Under the pieces are notes generated by a model. That model was not told the DNA's origin and did no database searches. It saw only the letters and a program-made list of their open reading frames with translations. Position numbers and translations under genes: made by a program. Below, one piece after another: positions 37,932-46,782 of a DNA stretch of 64,000 bases. Location of the stretch: positions 16,241 through 80,240 of the forward strand of contig JAAELO010000054.1 in NCBI GenBank assembly GCA_024226555.1. The letters run 5' to 3'. How positions within the stretch are numbered: position 1 is the first letter of the stretch; every line of letters begins with the position of its first letter. This DNA comes from Desulfobacterales bacterium (GTDB lineage: Bacteria > Desulfobacterota > Desulfobacteria > Desulfobacterales > JAAELO01).

Positions 37932-38543
37932 ATGAGTTTAAATAGATATTACGGAGTTAAGAACTTCACAAAAGCAGTAATAAAATCTCACGCTTCTGGT
38001 AAACCTTTTAACCCTGCTGCCTGTCGTGGCACTTTAGAAGTGTTTTATTATAACGATGAACAAAAAGGTGGCTACAAAGGTAAGGATATGTCCTTTGGAA
38101 CTTGTATACGAGCAACATGTATGCCTGAATATGTCTACACTTTAAATCTGTTATTAGACAAGGGTGCAAATATTATAGCTGCTTCTGCAACTTCGCATGG
38201 AATTCTAACTCAATGCTCTTATACCTTGGAAGAAACAGATGAATTTACCAATGAGAAACCACAAGTTGAAGATCACCCAATACGAGGCACAGAAAAAGAA
38301 AAAACATCTGTGGATGAGACTACGGAATCATCTGAAAGTTCAACAGATATGCCAGAACCTACCACGAGCGAGAGTAGGAACTTACCGGATTGGGATTATG
38401 CGGAGTCTATGAGTGAAGGTGTTAGTAAAACTGATGCTAAAAAAGCACTTGAAGCATATGCACTAGAATTTGGTGTTGATCTTAATCGTGGGCAGAAGTT
38501 TGAAACAATGATGCAGAATTTCAGAGTAGAAATGGAAGATTAA
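37932..38543 (+). CDS. Hypothetical protein linked to RNR
   Basis: 203 aa in two parts: an N-terminal ~95-aa folded region with four cysteines (AACRG, GTCIRATCMP, TQCSY) and a C-terminal helical region (DAKKALEAYALEFGVDLNRGQKFETMMQNF) joined by an acidic low-complexity linker (TTESSESSTDMPEPTT). AAGGAA precedes the start. No family recognised. Confidence 0.65.
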   Translation: MSLNRYYGVKNFTKAVIKSHASGKPFNPAACRGTLEVFYYNDEQKGGYKGKDMSFGTCIRATCMPEYVYTLNLLLDKGANIIAASATSHGILTQCSYTLEETDEFTNEKPQVEDHPIRGTEKEKTSVDETTESSESSTDMPEPTTSESRNLPDWDYAESMSEGVSKTDAKKALEAYALEFGVDLNRGQKFETMMQNFRVEMED

Positions 38544-38544
38544 C

Positions 38545-38997
38545 ATGATTAGGCATTTCAGTATCAAGGAGCTTGTACCAAAACACATTTATGAACAATG
38601 GGGAGATATGTCTTGGTGGTTTCTAGATTTCAGAGCAATTAAGACGTTAGAGTGGTTGCGTGATGAGCTTGGTTCTTGCACTGTCAATAATTGGGCTTGG
38701 GGTGGTTCATATGATCAAAGTGGATTACGCACTTACCAATTTTATCAACAGAATTCACTTACTCCAAAATACATAGCAAAAGAGCTGGTAGCTGAAAGTT
38801 TTAGTCAACATAAATATGGAAGAGCTTTTGATTGTAAGTTTACAAATCACAAAGCAGAAGATGTAAGAGAGTTTATAAAAACAAATTGGAATATATACGG
38901 TTATGAGTGGCCTATAACAATAGAAGAAGATACAAATTGGGTTCACTTTGATACACGCAATAGACCATATCACAAGGTTTATACGTTTAAGCAATAA
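38545..38997 (+). CDS. M15-family peptidase, probable endolysin
   Basis: 150 aa. Zinc ligands H89 and D96 in SQHKYGRAFD and H134 in NWVHFD fit the D-Ala-D-Ala carboxypeptidase (M15) layout; catalytic E near EEDTNW. No signal peptide or cell-wall binding domain. Start is 2 bases after the previous stop. It probably cuts peptidoglycan cross-bridges at lysis, unless it has an ejection-time role. Confidence 0.82.
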   Translation: MIRHFSIKELVPKHIYEQWGDMSWWFLDFRAIKTLEWLRDELGSCTVNNWAWGGSYDQSGLRTYQFYQQNSLTPKYIAKELVAESFSQHKYGRAFDCKFTNHKAEDVREFIKTNWNIYGYEWPITIEEDTNWVHFDTRNRPYHKVYTFKQ

Positions 38998-39044
38998 AGC
39001 TTTCTCGTAAAACACTAAAGTAACTTAAACAGAGGAAGTTAAAA

Positions 39045-39449
39045 ATGGCTAAAGAAGATGAAATAGAAAATGCAGAAATAATCGAAGAGACAACTCTTGA
39101 AGATGAAACCACAGAAAACCCAGATGCTGTTCAATACGAAATTATTGACGGTGATCAAGATGGTGTTAAAAAGAGAGGTGTTAGAGCTGGTGGGAATGTT
39201 ATTTTCCTTGTTAGTGAAAGCTTCACTAATGAACAAGTTGAAGAAGTCTTTAATCTTGGTAACAAGTTCTTTAATGATGGAATTCAGTTTGCCAATATGC
39301 AGCAAGATCAACGTGTACCACAGGCTTTAGCAATGTTGGGTATTACACCAAAGGTTATAAAGCAAATGTATGATATGGCTGTACAGCTTGAGGAAAAAGA
39401 AGCAGCAGAAGCTGCTACAACTCCTGAACCTGTAGAAAACGCGGCTTAA
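39045..39449 (+). CDS. Acidic hypothetical protein
   Basis: 134 aa with very acidic termini and a folded middle (RGVRAGGNVIFLVSESFTNEQVEEVFNLGNKFFNDG, in parts). AGGAAG precedes. No family recognised. Adjacent to lysis-type genes. Confidence 0.6.
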   Translation: MAKEDEIENAEIIEETTLEDETTENPDAVQYEIIDGDQDGVKKRGVRAGGNVIFLVSESFTNEQVEEVFNLGNKFFNDGIQFANMQQDQRVPQALAMLGITPKVIKQMYDMAVQLEEKEAAEAATTPEPVENAA

Positions 39450-39477
39450 CGGTTAGCTCATGTTTTGTGATCCTCTT

Positions 39478-39759
39478 ATGAACAAGATTCTATATATAGG
39501 AATTTTCCTACTCGGAATGTTTGTTATGTGGCTTCCTAGTTTTGTAATAGAAACAAAGCATGAGTTTATTCTAAAATATAGTGACCTTGACGATTATTAT
39601 GTGGATTGTATGAGCTGGCACGATGGTACAGGCTATGTTAAAATGAATTCAATAGGTAATACAGAAGGAACGTACTCATTAACATGTGCTGATGGACATG
39701 CACCCTCTGATAAGCATCCAATCAAATATAAACAAAACTCTTTAATTAGGGGAAACTGA
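39478..39759 (+). CDS. Membrane protein, possible lysis accessory
   Basis: 93 aa from MNKILYIGIF (the track start 39460 is less likely). One N-terminal membrane anchor (ILYIGIFLLGMFVMWLPSFV) and a periplasmic part with two cysteines (DCMSWHD, LTCADGH) that could form a disulphide. Placement after the peptidase hints at a spanin-like or holin-accessory role. Confidence 0.5.
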   Translation: MNKILYIGIFLLGMFVMWLPSFVIETKHEFILKYSDLDDYYVDCMSWHDGTGYVKMNSIGNTEGTYSLTCADGHAPSDKHPIKYKQNSLIRGN

Positions 39760-39773
39760 AAAAGGAATTTTCA

Positions 39774-40043
39774 ATGTCTACCAACAAAAAGACTAAAGTA
39801 AAACAAGGATCTAACATATTCCACCTTTCTACACGTCAGCATGATTTATGGGTTGCTATGCGTAAAGCTAGACGCTACCTAACAAACACTGAATTACGAG
39901 ATATAACAGGGATTACATGGCCTACTAATCGTATGAGTGAGCTTGTATCAATGGGTGTTAGTATCTCAAAGAAATGGATTGAGATTACAGATGATCATGG
40001 AAAACTGATCAAAGTTAGAACATATAAACTTGAGGCGGCATAG
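39774..40043 (+). CDS. Winged helix-turn-helix protein
   Basis: 89 aa; STRQHDLWVAMRKARRYLTNTELRDITGITWPTNRMSELVSMGVSI (in parts) is the pattern of short wHTH proteins found in phages that have a helix-turn-helix followed by IEITDDHGKLIKVRTYKL wing strands. Probable transcriptional regulator or DNA-binding accessory. AAGGAA before the start. Confidence 0.7.
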   Translation: MSTNKKTKVKQGSNIFHLSTRQHDLWVAMRKARRYLTNTELRDITGITWPTNRMSELVSMGVSISKKWIEITDDHGKLIKVRTYKLEAA

Positions 40044-40121
40044 ATGATGTTTGTTTATATAGCTTTAGCATTGTTTTTTCTGGCTGTATTAGCTGAATTT
40101 TTTGATGATTATTTTAATTAG
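40044..40121 (+). CDS. 25-aa membrane micropeptide
   Basis: MMFVYIALALFFLAVLAEFF then an acidic tail; ATG directly follows the upstream stop (TAGATG). One membrane helix, reminiscent of tiny phage lysis or accessory peptides. Not in the track by length. Confidence 0.5.
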   Translation: MMFVYIALALFFLAVLAEFFDDYFN

Positions 40122-40130
40122 GAGAATATT

Positions 40131-40394
40131 ATGTTTTATGCAATATGGCTTTTATTAATTGGTATAACTCTCTCTACGTGGCTTTGTTCTACACTACATG
40201 TTATTTATTATAAGCTTGAACCTAATATAGCTAAACCGTGGCCTTTAGTTAGTAGGAATCCAGAAGAGAGATTTAAAGTGCTACTCTTAACTTGGGCTTA
40301 CTTCCCTACCCTATTAGCAAAAATGGCGTGGAAAGATTTTTCAACATCAGAAAAAGGGTCAACATTGATGGAATGGTTAAGGAAGAAAATATAA
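40131..40394 (+). CDS. Small membrane protein (holin candidate)
   Basis: 87 aa with one clear N-terminal membrane span (FYAIWLLLIGITLSTWLCSTLHVIYY) and a weaker second (LLLTWAYFPTLLAKM), ending in a charged tail, holin-like in layout. TAGGAG ribosome site. Holin role is inferred from context with the endolysin only. Confidence 0.45.
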   Translation: MFYAIWLLLIGITLSTWLCSTLHVIYYKLEPNIAKPWPLVSRNPEERFKVLLLTWAYFPTLLAKMAWKDFSTSEKGSTLMEWLRKKI

Positions 40395-40642
40395 TGCACT
40401 CTCTTACTCATAAATTAGAAAAATTGGATTCATTCTTGGATGATGCAGAAAAAGAGTTATCACCAGATAGAGTTAGAATAATTAAATTAATGAGGAGATA
40501 TAGGGAAAGTGTTGAACATAGAGGAGTAGCTGATCTAGTGCTTGTTGAGTTCCTTGACAGCTTAGGTGGTGAACAGATTCCTATTAATAATAGTTTTATT
40601 CGCTATATGCTTGAATCTGATAAAGAGGGAGATGATACATAA
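40394..40642 (+). CDS. Hypothetical helical protein
   Basis: 82 aa from MHSLTHKLEK; ATG overlaps the stop of the preceding gene (TAATG). The track's longer start lies in another gene. Helical and charged (LDSFLDDAEKELSPDRVRIIKLMRRY). No family recognised. Confidence 0.6.
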   Translation: MHSLTHKLEKLDSFLDDAEKELSPDRVRIIKLMRRYRESVEHRGVADLVLVEFLDSLGGEQIPINNSFIRYMLESDKEGDDT

Positions 40643-40689
40643 CCACTAGTTGATTTATATCACCAGCTCATGGTTTTAATGGTAATAAT

Positions 40690-41259
40690 ATGGGACAAGT
40701 ATTTGTAATCAGTGACTTACATTTTGGTCATAAAAACATCCAAAACTTTGCAGGTGATCATAGACATGGTGATAACTTTATAGAGAACATACACTATACC
40801 GTTGAATTGTGGAATAAGGTTGTTAGTAAGCGTGATAAAGTTTATGTGTTAGGTGATGTTTGCTTTGATGAATTCTGGCTTGGTACTCTGCATGAGATGA
40901 ATGGATTAAAAGTTTTAATCAGAGGCAATCACGATGACAGAATCAAAACAGAAACTTTTCTTAAATACTTTACTTCAGTTGAGGGTATGGTTCGGTATAA
41001 AAGTTATTGGCTTACACATGCACCCATACACCCACATGAGCTACGTGGAAAGAAAAACATACATGGACATGTACACCAAAACTCAATACTAAGACCTTAC
41101 ACTAATGAATGTGATGAACGATATATCAATGTTTGTATGGAAAACACTGGAGGCGCACCTGTCAGCATGGAACGAATTAAAGCTGGTGAACGAGGCTGGA
41201 AACAGTGGCTTGATGATGGGAATGCAAGAATAGTGGAGAGGAATCAATTAAAGGGATAG
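40690..41259 (+). CDS. Calcineurin-like metallophosphoesterase
   Basis: 189 aa. All five metal motifs are present in order: DLHFGH, GDVCFD, RGNHDD, THAPIHP, HGHVH. Common in phage genomes as stand-alone phosphoesterases, possibly removing 2',3'-cyclic phosphates or nucleotide signals; substrate unknown here. Cytoplasmic. Confidence 0.88.
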   Translation: MGQVFVISDLHFGHKNIQNFAGDHRHGDNFIENIHYTVELWNKVVSKRDKVYVLGDVCFDEFWLGTLHEMNGLKVLIRGNHDDRIKTETFLKYFTSVEGMVRYKSYWLTHAPIHPHELRGKKNIHGHVHQNSILRPYTNECDERYINVCMENTGGAPVSMERIKAGERGWKQWLDDGNARIVERNQLKG

Positions 41260-41268
41260 TGTAAGAGA

Positions 41269-41667
41269 ATGAAAACTAAAATGGTTAATCTGGATAAGTT
41301 TTATCAAGAATCATTAAACTTTAATGATTGGCTTGTTAGTGAAGGTTTTGCTATAGAGGGTGAAATTGGATTCCAAAAAGCTAAAATTTTATTAAAAGGA
41401 TTTAGAAATATGCCAACTAACGATGAATTCAGTAATATAGAAATTGATGTTTCTCAAGAGCTTCTTGATAGCTTAACCATAACTGTTGACAATTTTTTAC
41501 TTGAGAACCTAAAACCATGCTCATACACCATCTGGGAAGAAGAGCGAGATTGTGTAATTGATATTCTTACTCTTAGTCAATTGTTTGGTGAGTGTTTAAT
41601 TAATGACTTAATTGTTGAAATTCTAGAGATGGGACTTGGAATTATTAAAGAGAAGGAAGTTTTATGA
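41269..41667 (+). CDS. Hypothetical protein
   Basis: 132 aa, acidic, helical (FNDWLVSEGFAIEGEIGFQKAKILLKGF, in parts). Overlaps the next gene by 4 bases (ATGA). No family recognised. Confidence 0.6.
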   Translation: MKTKMVNLDKFYQESLNFNDWLVSEGFAIEGEIGFQKAKILLKGFRNMPTNDEFSNIEIDVSQELLDSLTITVDNFLLENLKPCSYTIWEEERDCVIDILTLSQLFGECLINDLIVEILEMGLGIIKEKEVL

Positions 41668-41915
41668 GCATCATAATTACAAATATAACAAATGATCATA
41701 TACCTGTTGGTGAGAATCAATACGTTGTGAGAATCAATAATTGCGTTATCTGTGAGTTTTTACATAACAGAACCTACAATGGGCTTGCTCAGTGCCTCAG
41801 AGATGCTGCTGACGCAGTTGAGGCACAAGGAGCTAGACAAGATGGACAAGTTGATATAGAAGAGCTTATAGAGGCTATGGATGCGCTAGAGAGTAAGAGT
41901 ACTACTCCGGGATAA
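41664..41915 (+). CDS. Hypothetical protein, last of the plus-strand operon
   Basis: 83 aa with a mixed fold (NQYVVRINNCVICEFLHNR). Ends directly against the stop of a convergent gene with no terminator between. AAGGAAG before ATG. No family recognised. Confidence 0.6.
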   Translation: MSIIITNITNDHIPVGENQYVVRINNCVICEFLHNRTYNGLAQCLRDAADAVEAQGARQDGQVDIEELIEAMDALESKSTTPG

Positions 41916-42170
41916 TTATGTATTTTTCCAACGCTTATACTTGGGAATCCTTCTAGTGGATACCCAAGCTATTCCTTTTGGTGTTCCCTTCTCTCTCATT
42001 TTTTTCATACAAAATTCTTGCATTTCTTCTGCTGTTGTACAGCCATCAAGAAAAACACCATCTTTATAACATAGACTGCAATAGTCTGTGCTTTTACTGC
42101 CATCACTATTTGTTCCACCATTTTCAGGGTCTTGACTGAATGGCATTCCGCAACTTTCACAAAATCTCAT
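41916..42170 (-). CDS. Putative zinc-ribbon protein
   Basis: 84 aa. CESCGMPF ... DYCSLCYKDGVFL with an internal DGSKSTDY and a C-terminal T..EM segment is the pattern of the putative zinc ribbon domain (PF12674-like). Four cysteines (two CxxC) are a metal site. Role unknown; probably nucleic acid or protein contact. Confidence 0.75.
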   Translation of the reverse strand: MRFCESCGMPFSQDPENGGTNSDGSKSTDYCSLCYKDGVFLDGCTTAEEMQEFCMKKMREKGTPKGIAWVSTRRIPKYKRWKNT

Positions 42171-42235
42171 AATTTCCTCACTACATTTAATAAATAGGGG
42201 ATATGTACCTTTGGATCTTAAATTACCTTTAATTC

Positions 42236-42490
42236 TTATTCATCCAATTTATCATATATTTCACGCCAAAGCCTAGTAGTATTTTGAATACTGAGATGAT
42301 ATTCATTGGCTAGTGAATAACCTACAACTTTAGCTAACTCTTTTTCACTACAATCAGCACATAACCCTGATCCTCTACCAGAGTTACCACACATATCACG
42401 ACATGGGCCAAATGTGCTAGGCCACATAGGATAATTTCTCAAAATCCCATTACAATATTCGGTAGCTAAGTCTAGCTTATGTCTTTCCAT
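42236..42490 (-). CDS. Cysteine-containing hypothetical protein
   Basis: Start taken at MERHKLDLATEYC (42490) with GGAGG five bases before it. 84 aa with five cysteines in the middle (GPCRDMCGNSGRGSGLCADC), probably metal-binding. No family recognised. Confidence 0.6.
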   Translation of the reverse strand: MERHKLDLATEYCNGILRNYPMWPSTFGPCRDMCGNSGRGSGLCADCSEKELAKVVGYSLANEYHLSIQNTTRLWREIYDKLDE

Positions 42491-42515
42491 TTTATCCTCC
42501 ATCTATCCAATAACC

Positions 42516-43442
42516 TTATAATAGTGTCTCTTGTGCTTCTGTCTTTTCATAGTTAATTTCTGCTTTAAAATACTCTTCAGTGATTATATTTTTCCACTTA
42601 CCCTTCATTTTATAGCTTTTATATAAGCGATCATGATTTCTATTAATAATATTATCAAGGCGTATGTTTTTATTTAAAAATGGTTTCTTTTCTTCCCAGA
42701 GATCATAAGAATGTAATACTAGAAATACGTCTTCACGTCTATGTCTCTTATACTCACCATCACGTCTACTAATAAGATAAAAAGGTAAACGGTGTGTTGG
42801 GCTATCCCTGTAATCACCGCCATGTTTAAAAAACTCTAAAAACTCTTCAACCTTCGCTTTTGGTTTATTAATTTTTAATAACATTAACGCAAATACTAAC
42901 TGCCCCTTACTACAACCGTTAATTATGTTTGCTTCTGCAAGAGGACAAGCCCATTCAAACTCTTTACTATAGAGCCTGTAAAGCTCAAGTAATTGGTCAT
43001 GGCATAATTGAGGTCTACCCCTTAATGTATTTGTAATACTGCCATTGAGGTGAGTACCTTCCCTAATCCAACTATCAATAAATCTAGAAATAGAAGCTTT
43101 CTGAGTAGCGTAAGCCTCACCATTTAGAGAAAAAATATCTGCTACAGAACGAGCCTTACCAGTGTCGATAGAGTTTTTAACTTCTGGTTCAGCTCCACGC
43201 GCTACCCAAATATTAATAGAAACACCAGACTCAACAATAGCATTTAAACGATGCTGCCCATTTAAAAGATTATTCAGTTTATCTATTGTTACTGTTTCAC
43301 CGTTATCTTCTTTCCAACCACCTTCCTTCATAACAACAGCAAAATCTTTAACCCGCTTTATGCTTAACTTCCGGTTATCTTCATTTTTTTCTAATATAGC
43401 TTTAGCTTTTGTTGGTGTTATCTTCTCACGTCTAATCTGCAT
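42516..43442 (-). CDS. DGQHR/ParB-like nuclease-fold protein
   Basis: 308 aa. LLNGQHRLNAIVESG (residues ~56-70) is the DGQHR/ParB nucleotide-binding loop, preceded by a lysine-rich N-terminus and WKEDNGETVTID. The remaining two thirds are helical and basic. Members of this fold hydrolyse or bind CTP/ATP or take part in DNA modification (DndB-like); which applies here cannot be read. Opens onto an upstream promoterless gap, part of the minus accessory operon. Confidence 0.75.
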   Translation of the reverse strand: MQIRREKITPTKAKAILEKNEDNRKLSIKRVKDFAVVMKEGGWKEDNGETVTIDKLNNLLNGQHRLNAIVESGVSINIWVARGAEPEVKNSIDTGKARSVADIFSLNGEAYATQKASISRFIDSWIREGTHLNGSITNTLRGRPQLCHDQLLELYRLYSKEFEWACPLAEANIINGCSKGQLVFALMLLKINKPKAKVEEFLEFFKHGGDYRDSPTHRLPFYLISRRDGEYKRHRREDVFLVLHSYDLWEEKKPFLNKNIRLDNIINRNHDRLYKSYKMKGKWKNIITEEYFKAEINYEKTEAQETLL

Positions 43443-43462
43443 TCATAGTCTCACTTATATTT

Positions 43463-44134
43463 TTAATTAAATTTATTATATTTATGTTTAAACTTCTGGC
43501 ATTCCACAAATGACCTATACATAAGAAAAAACATCAAACCAATTGATAAAAGTGTTATAGAATAAATCCACCAAGGCTTATTGAAATCTAATATAATCAA
43601 TTGCATTACAGTACAGAAAGCAAAAGAATAGAATATAAATATACTCAAATAATTAAAACTGTAATTATCCTGTACTACTCTTAAATCAAAACCAAGTTTC
43701 TGACATTCAAGTGTCATGTAAAACTCATCTCTATAAACATCTTTACCAAATAGATCTTCAGGTATGTGGTTAGAAGAAAGTGTTTTTAAAAGAATTGCCA
43801 TACCCGGTACTAAATCTCCTGAGTGAGCTGCGTCAAAACCATACCACCAATACTTATCATGCTCTTTCGTTAGTGGATTCCGATGTGAAGCATAAGTAAG
43901 CCCACCATGTGCATTTATGTATTCATAATTATCATCATAATCTACTCGGTAGTATGGATGTCTTCTTGGAATACCAACATATCCACACCAGTGACCCATA
44001 CCAGATACTCTAACTAAACACATAGGGTAACCACTAATAGGATCATGCCAAGCAGCTTTATCTTCTTCTAAATCCCATGCTCCACTACCCCACTTGGATT
44101 TATCAAGTATCTTACCTTCTACTTCTTCTATCAT
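43463..44134 (-). CDS. HGGLTYA-type phage protein fused to two membrane helices
   Basis: 223 aa from ATG 44134 (overlaps upstream stop TAATG; track start is a GTG). Residues 1-~150 (WGSGAWDLEEDKAAWHD ... GHWCGYVGIPRRHP ... HGGLTYA ... WWYGFDAAHSGDL ... YRDEFYMTLECQKLG) match a family common in phages but uncharacterised; the last ~70 residues add two membrane helices (FIFYSFAFCTVMQLIIL, WIYSITLLSIGLMFFLMY). The membrane tail is unusual, and would tether the domain to the inner membrane. Confidence 0.7.
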   Translation of the reverse strand: MIEEVEGKILDKSKWGSGAWDLEEDKAAWHDPISGYPMCLVRVSGMGHWCGYVGIPRRHPYYRVDYDDNYEYINAHGGLTYASHRNPLTKEHDKYWWYGFDAAHSGDLVPGMAILLKTLSSNHIPEDLFGKDVYRDEFYMTLECQKLGFDLRVVQDNYSFNYLSIFIFYSFAFCTVMQLIILDFNKPWWIYSITLLSIGLMFFLMYRSFVECQKFKHKYNKFN

Positions 44135-44736
44135 TACCACGGCCTCACACCATATAAAAGTAAATACTTACTATCTAAATAATCTTTCATTTCATGAAAT
44201 TTAGGACATGCGTTAAGTATTTCTCTTCTAAAACTTTCATACTGAGGATATTCTTCTAAATAAAACTCAACTGCCTCGTTATAAGCCTTTCTAAGCTGGC
44301 GATTACTTTTAAAACTAAAGCTTCTTCCTTTTTTTATGCCATCATCATCTTTATAGAAAACTTTTATTGAAGGTGGGTAAGTATTGAACCAGTAATAATG
44401 ATTAATACTACCCCAATCAGGTATATAGCCCCTACTACACGGTTGCCAAGATAAAGTTATATTTTTAACTTTTAAATCAATATAAGCTTTCCTACCTGAT
44501 CTTATACGGCCTTTCAGGTGAAATGGGGTTTCGTGATAATCCTCTAAAGTAGTTTTATATAAAGCTTTAAACTCTGCATCACGCTCTTCAGCTTCTTTGA
44601 GTATTTTCTCATCATTTTCTGCAACACCTGTTAATGTCCAGTATTCCTGAATATTAGGTTGTCCTAACGATATACGACTACAAAAAACACGTATTCGTTT
44701 TGTACCACAACGCTCTTCAAATATAGTTAAGCTCAT
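44134..44736 (-). CDS. Hypothetical protein
   Basis: 200 aa, mixed fold with basic and aromatic residues (SWQPCSRGYIPDWGSINHYYWFNTYPPSIKVFYKDDDG, in parts). No recognised domain. Coupled to the HGGLTYA gene by a one-base overlap. Confidence 0.6.
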   Translation of the reverse strand: MSLTIFEERCGTKRIRVFCSRISLGQPNIQEYWTLTGVAENDEKILKEAEERDAEFKALYKTTLEDYHETPFHLKGRIRSGRKAYIDLKVKNITLSWQPCSRGYIPDWGSINHYYWFNTYPPSIKVFYKDDDGIKKGRSFSFKSNRQLRKAYNEAVEFYLEEYPQYESFRREILNACPKFHEMKDYLDSKYLLLYGVRPW

Positions 44737-44777
44737 TAACTTTTACCAATGTTATATTTTATATCATAAGTTTATGG

Positions 44778-44966
44778 TTATACATATTCAGTAATAAAGC
44801 CTTTTTTTATCTCATCTTCATCACTACTTATCACAAGTTTACCTCCCATAAGCACATGATCCATTTCACGCAAAAAATCTAGATTTGTATCATCAGTGCT
44901 TTCAGAAGAAAATAAAGTTTCAATATCTGCAAGCTTTTTAGTCTCTAATAATTTTTTTTCATCCAT
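44778..44966 (-). CDS. Short acidic hypothetical protein
   Basis: 62 aa, charged, helical N-terminus (DEKKLLETKKLADIETLF). Part of the minus accessory operon. No family recognised. Confidence 0.5.
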   Translation of the reverse strand: MDEKKLLETKKLADIETLFSSESTDDTNLDFLREMDHVLMGGKLVISSDEDEIKKGFITEYV

Positions 44967-45010
44967 CTTATTAAAACCCCACTTATTATTGAATTCTTAA
45001 TTTATAATCA

Positions 45011-45220
45011 TCAACAAAACATTCTTATTACCTTTTGAATCATATGTAATATATTATTCAATCTTTCTAACTCTACTTCTAACTCCTTTATAAAGTGGAT
45101 TGGCATTCTCTCTTCTTGATACCGTTTAATTGCAATTTCAACCCAATCCTTACGCTCTTCTATAGCCTGTTGTATAACTTTCCAATTATGCTCATTTGTA
45201 TATAATCCTTCAATTTGCAT
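45011..45220 (-). CDS. Short helical hypothetical protein
   Basis: 69 aa, predicted helical hairpin (IQQAIEERKDWVEIAIKRYQEER then FIKELEVELERLNNILHMIQ). No family recognised. Fits the spacing of the operon. Confidence 0.5.
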   Translation of the reverse strand: MQIEGLYTNEHNWKVIQQAIEERKDWVEIAIKRYQEERMPIHFIKELEVELERLNNILHMIQKVIRMFC

Positions 45221-45243
45221 TACTAATACCTCTTATTAGTTTA

Positions 45244-45729
45244 CTAACTACCACATTTAACTATAATCTTATCAACCATCTTTGTCCGAGCCACAAGATA
45301 TAAATCCTTAATCTCCCTATCCATTTCTATCTCATGCATCCATAAAGCTTGCATAAATAACTCTTCAACAACATAGGAGGGATTTCTGCTTTTCAATCTA
45401 CGCTCTCCAACTAACACAAGCTTACCATTCACACGAGTACGCATAACTAAGTTATAGTGGTTAGTCCTTTTATTATTAATTATTGATAAGCCTCTAATAG
45501 AGTCACCGTCAAATAGTATATTTATTAACAATTCGTCTCGAAGATTTTTTGCATTCAAACGTTCTAACACAGACTTACTACAATTTTTTGCAGCGTCTAA
45601 AGCTTTTCCCTTACTTCCATACTTTTTATAAAAGAAATATTGATTTAACCCAATAAGCTTACACTGCACACGGTAAGCTAACGGATTTTCTTTATTTGGG
45701 AAAAGCATTGTATATCTTGGTAACTTCAT
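45244..45729 (-). CDS. Hypothetical protein with AP2-like repeats
   Basis: 161 aa. Two segments (GLNQYFFYKKYGSKGKALDAAK and, later, NHYNLVMRTRVNGKLVLVGE...) resemble the three-stranded AP2-type DNA-binding fold carried by phage homing endonucleases and integrases. The nuclease part is absent. Tentative. Confidence 0.5.
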   Translation of the reverse strand: MKLPRYTMLFPNKENPLAYRVQCKLIGLNQYFFYKKYGSKGKALDAAKNCSKSVLERLNAKNLRDELLINILFDGDSIRGLSIINNKRTNHYNLVMRTRVNGKLVLVGERRLKSRNPSYVVEELFMQALWMHEIEMDREIKDLYLVARTKMVDKIIVKCGS

Positions 45730-45731
45730 TA

Positions 45732-46232
45732 TTAATGTGTATTACGTTTTTTTGGATTACATTCACCACACTCACAATTATCATTATTATATTCTCTAAT
45801 CATTTCTTTTAGAGAACTAGGTAAATCATCAGGTGTTAATACTTCCATTTTAATTTGTCCTGATAATAATCCCTGCAACAGATCACTAACACTTGGCTTC
45901 TTACCTTTTTGAAGCTTCTCTTTAGTATGATCGACTATATTCTCTTCGGCATCATCGACTATAACCTCAATATTTAAATTATTATCATCTATTAGTCTTG
46001 TTTTAAAAGATAAAACTCTATAACTACCAAACTCCATTTTTACTATTCCAAGCTCACTAACCTTTTCTAACAACCATTGTAATTCATCATCAATTCCACC
46101 ATCTTCAACGTTTGGCTTCTCATCCTTTAACAGACAACTAAACATGGATGATATGCCATAAAATGAAACTGTTTTATACGCATGATACTCACGCCTTCCA
46201 TCTTTATAAAATATCTCTATACCTTCACTCAT
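45732..46232 (-). CDS. Hypothetical protein
   Basis: 166 aa; N-terminal beta strands, central acidic stretch (IEVIVDDAEENIVDHTKEKL), C-terminal CECGECNPKKR with a small CxCxxC metal motif. Function unknown. Confidence 0.6.
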   Translation of the reverse strand: MSEGIEIFYKDGRREYHAYKTVSFYGISSMFSCLLKDEKPNVEDGGIDDELQWLLEKVSELGIVKMEFGSYRVLSFKTRLIDDNNLNIEVIVDDAEENIVDHTKEKLQKGKKPSVSDLLQGLLSGQIKMEVLTPDDLPSSLKEMIREYNNDNCECGECNPKKRNTH

Positions 46233-46276
46233 ATTTACACCCCATTTTTAGCTTATTATGTTGTATGCTCTATAGC

Positions 46277-46417
46277 TTATAGTGTCAATAAATATAGAGG
46301 GTAGCAATATGTCACTAATGCCAAAAAAGACAGTATTGAAATATACAACGCCCAATACCACAAATAATTACGTGGTTCAAAATATTGCCTAAAAGCTCCT
46401 TTAATAACCTTAACCAT
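46277..46417 (-). CDS. 46-aa membrane protein
   Basis: ATG at 46417 overlaps the stop of the A1S_2505-type gene (TAATG). Amphipathic start then a long membrane span (WALYISILSFLALVTYCYPLY). Missing from the ORF track by length. Confidence 0.6.
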   Translation of the reverse strand: MVKVIKGAFRQYFEPRNYLWYWALYISILSFLALVTYCYPLYLLTL

Positions 46418-46767
46418 TAACCCCACCCCTCTGGTAGATGACAATTATCAGGCGCACCTTTAAAGAATATCTTTATATCATCTTCACTATACCCCGCTAA
46501 TCCACAACCAATTTTGGTAACTTCAAATTCAAGATCTGGATTACCTATGGCATAAGTAATAAAATTTACAATATGCTCTGATATTGTATAGATGTCCAAA
46601 ATATTTAAATCTTCATCCTTTGTAGGAATAGCATAGGCATTGCCAGTTCTACCACTCCCCTCACCTTGAACTGCATCATAACTGTGTTTAGCGTGTAACG
46701 CTGCACCTTTACCATGCCTACCAGCTAAATTACTTCCAAATACAAATATCCTATTTTCCTTCTTCAT
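46417..46767 (-). CDS. A1S_2505-family phage non-structural protein
   Basis: 116 aa. FGSNLAGRHGKGAALHA ... GNAYAIPTKD ... IGCGLAGYSEDDIKIFF ... CHLPEGW is the A1S_2505 family pattern, a macro-domain-like phosphoribosyl/ADP-ribose binding fold. Widely found in phages and plasmids; role not established. AGGAGA ribosome site. Confidence 0.82.
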   Translation of the reverse strand: MKKENRIFVFGSNLAGRHGKGAALHAKHSYDAVQGEGSGRTGNAYAIPTKDEDLNILDIYTISEHIVNFITYAIGNPDLEFEVTKIGCGLAGYSEDDIKIFFKGAPDNCHLPEGWG

Positions 46768-46782
46768 TTCAAAGTTCTCCTA

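Noticed and set aside
39039-39311. 90-aa minus ORF opposite the acidic 39.0 kb gene
   Set aside because: Phe/Ile/Asn-rich antisense of an acidic protein; no ribosome site.
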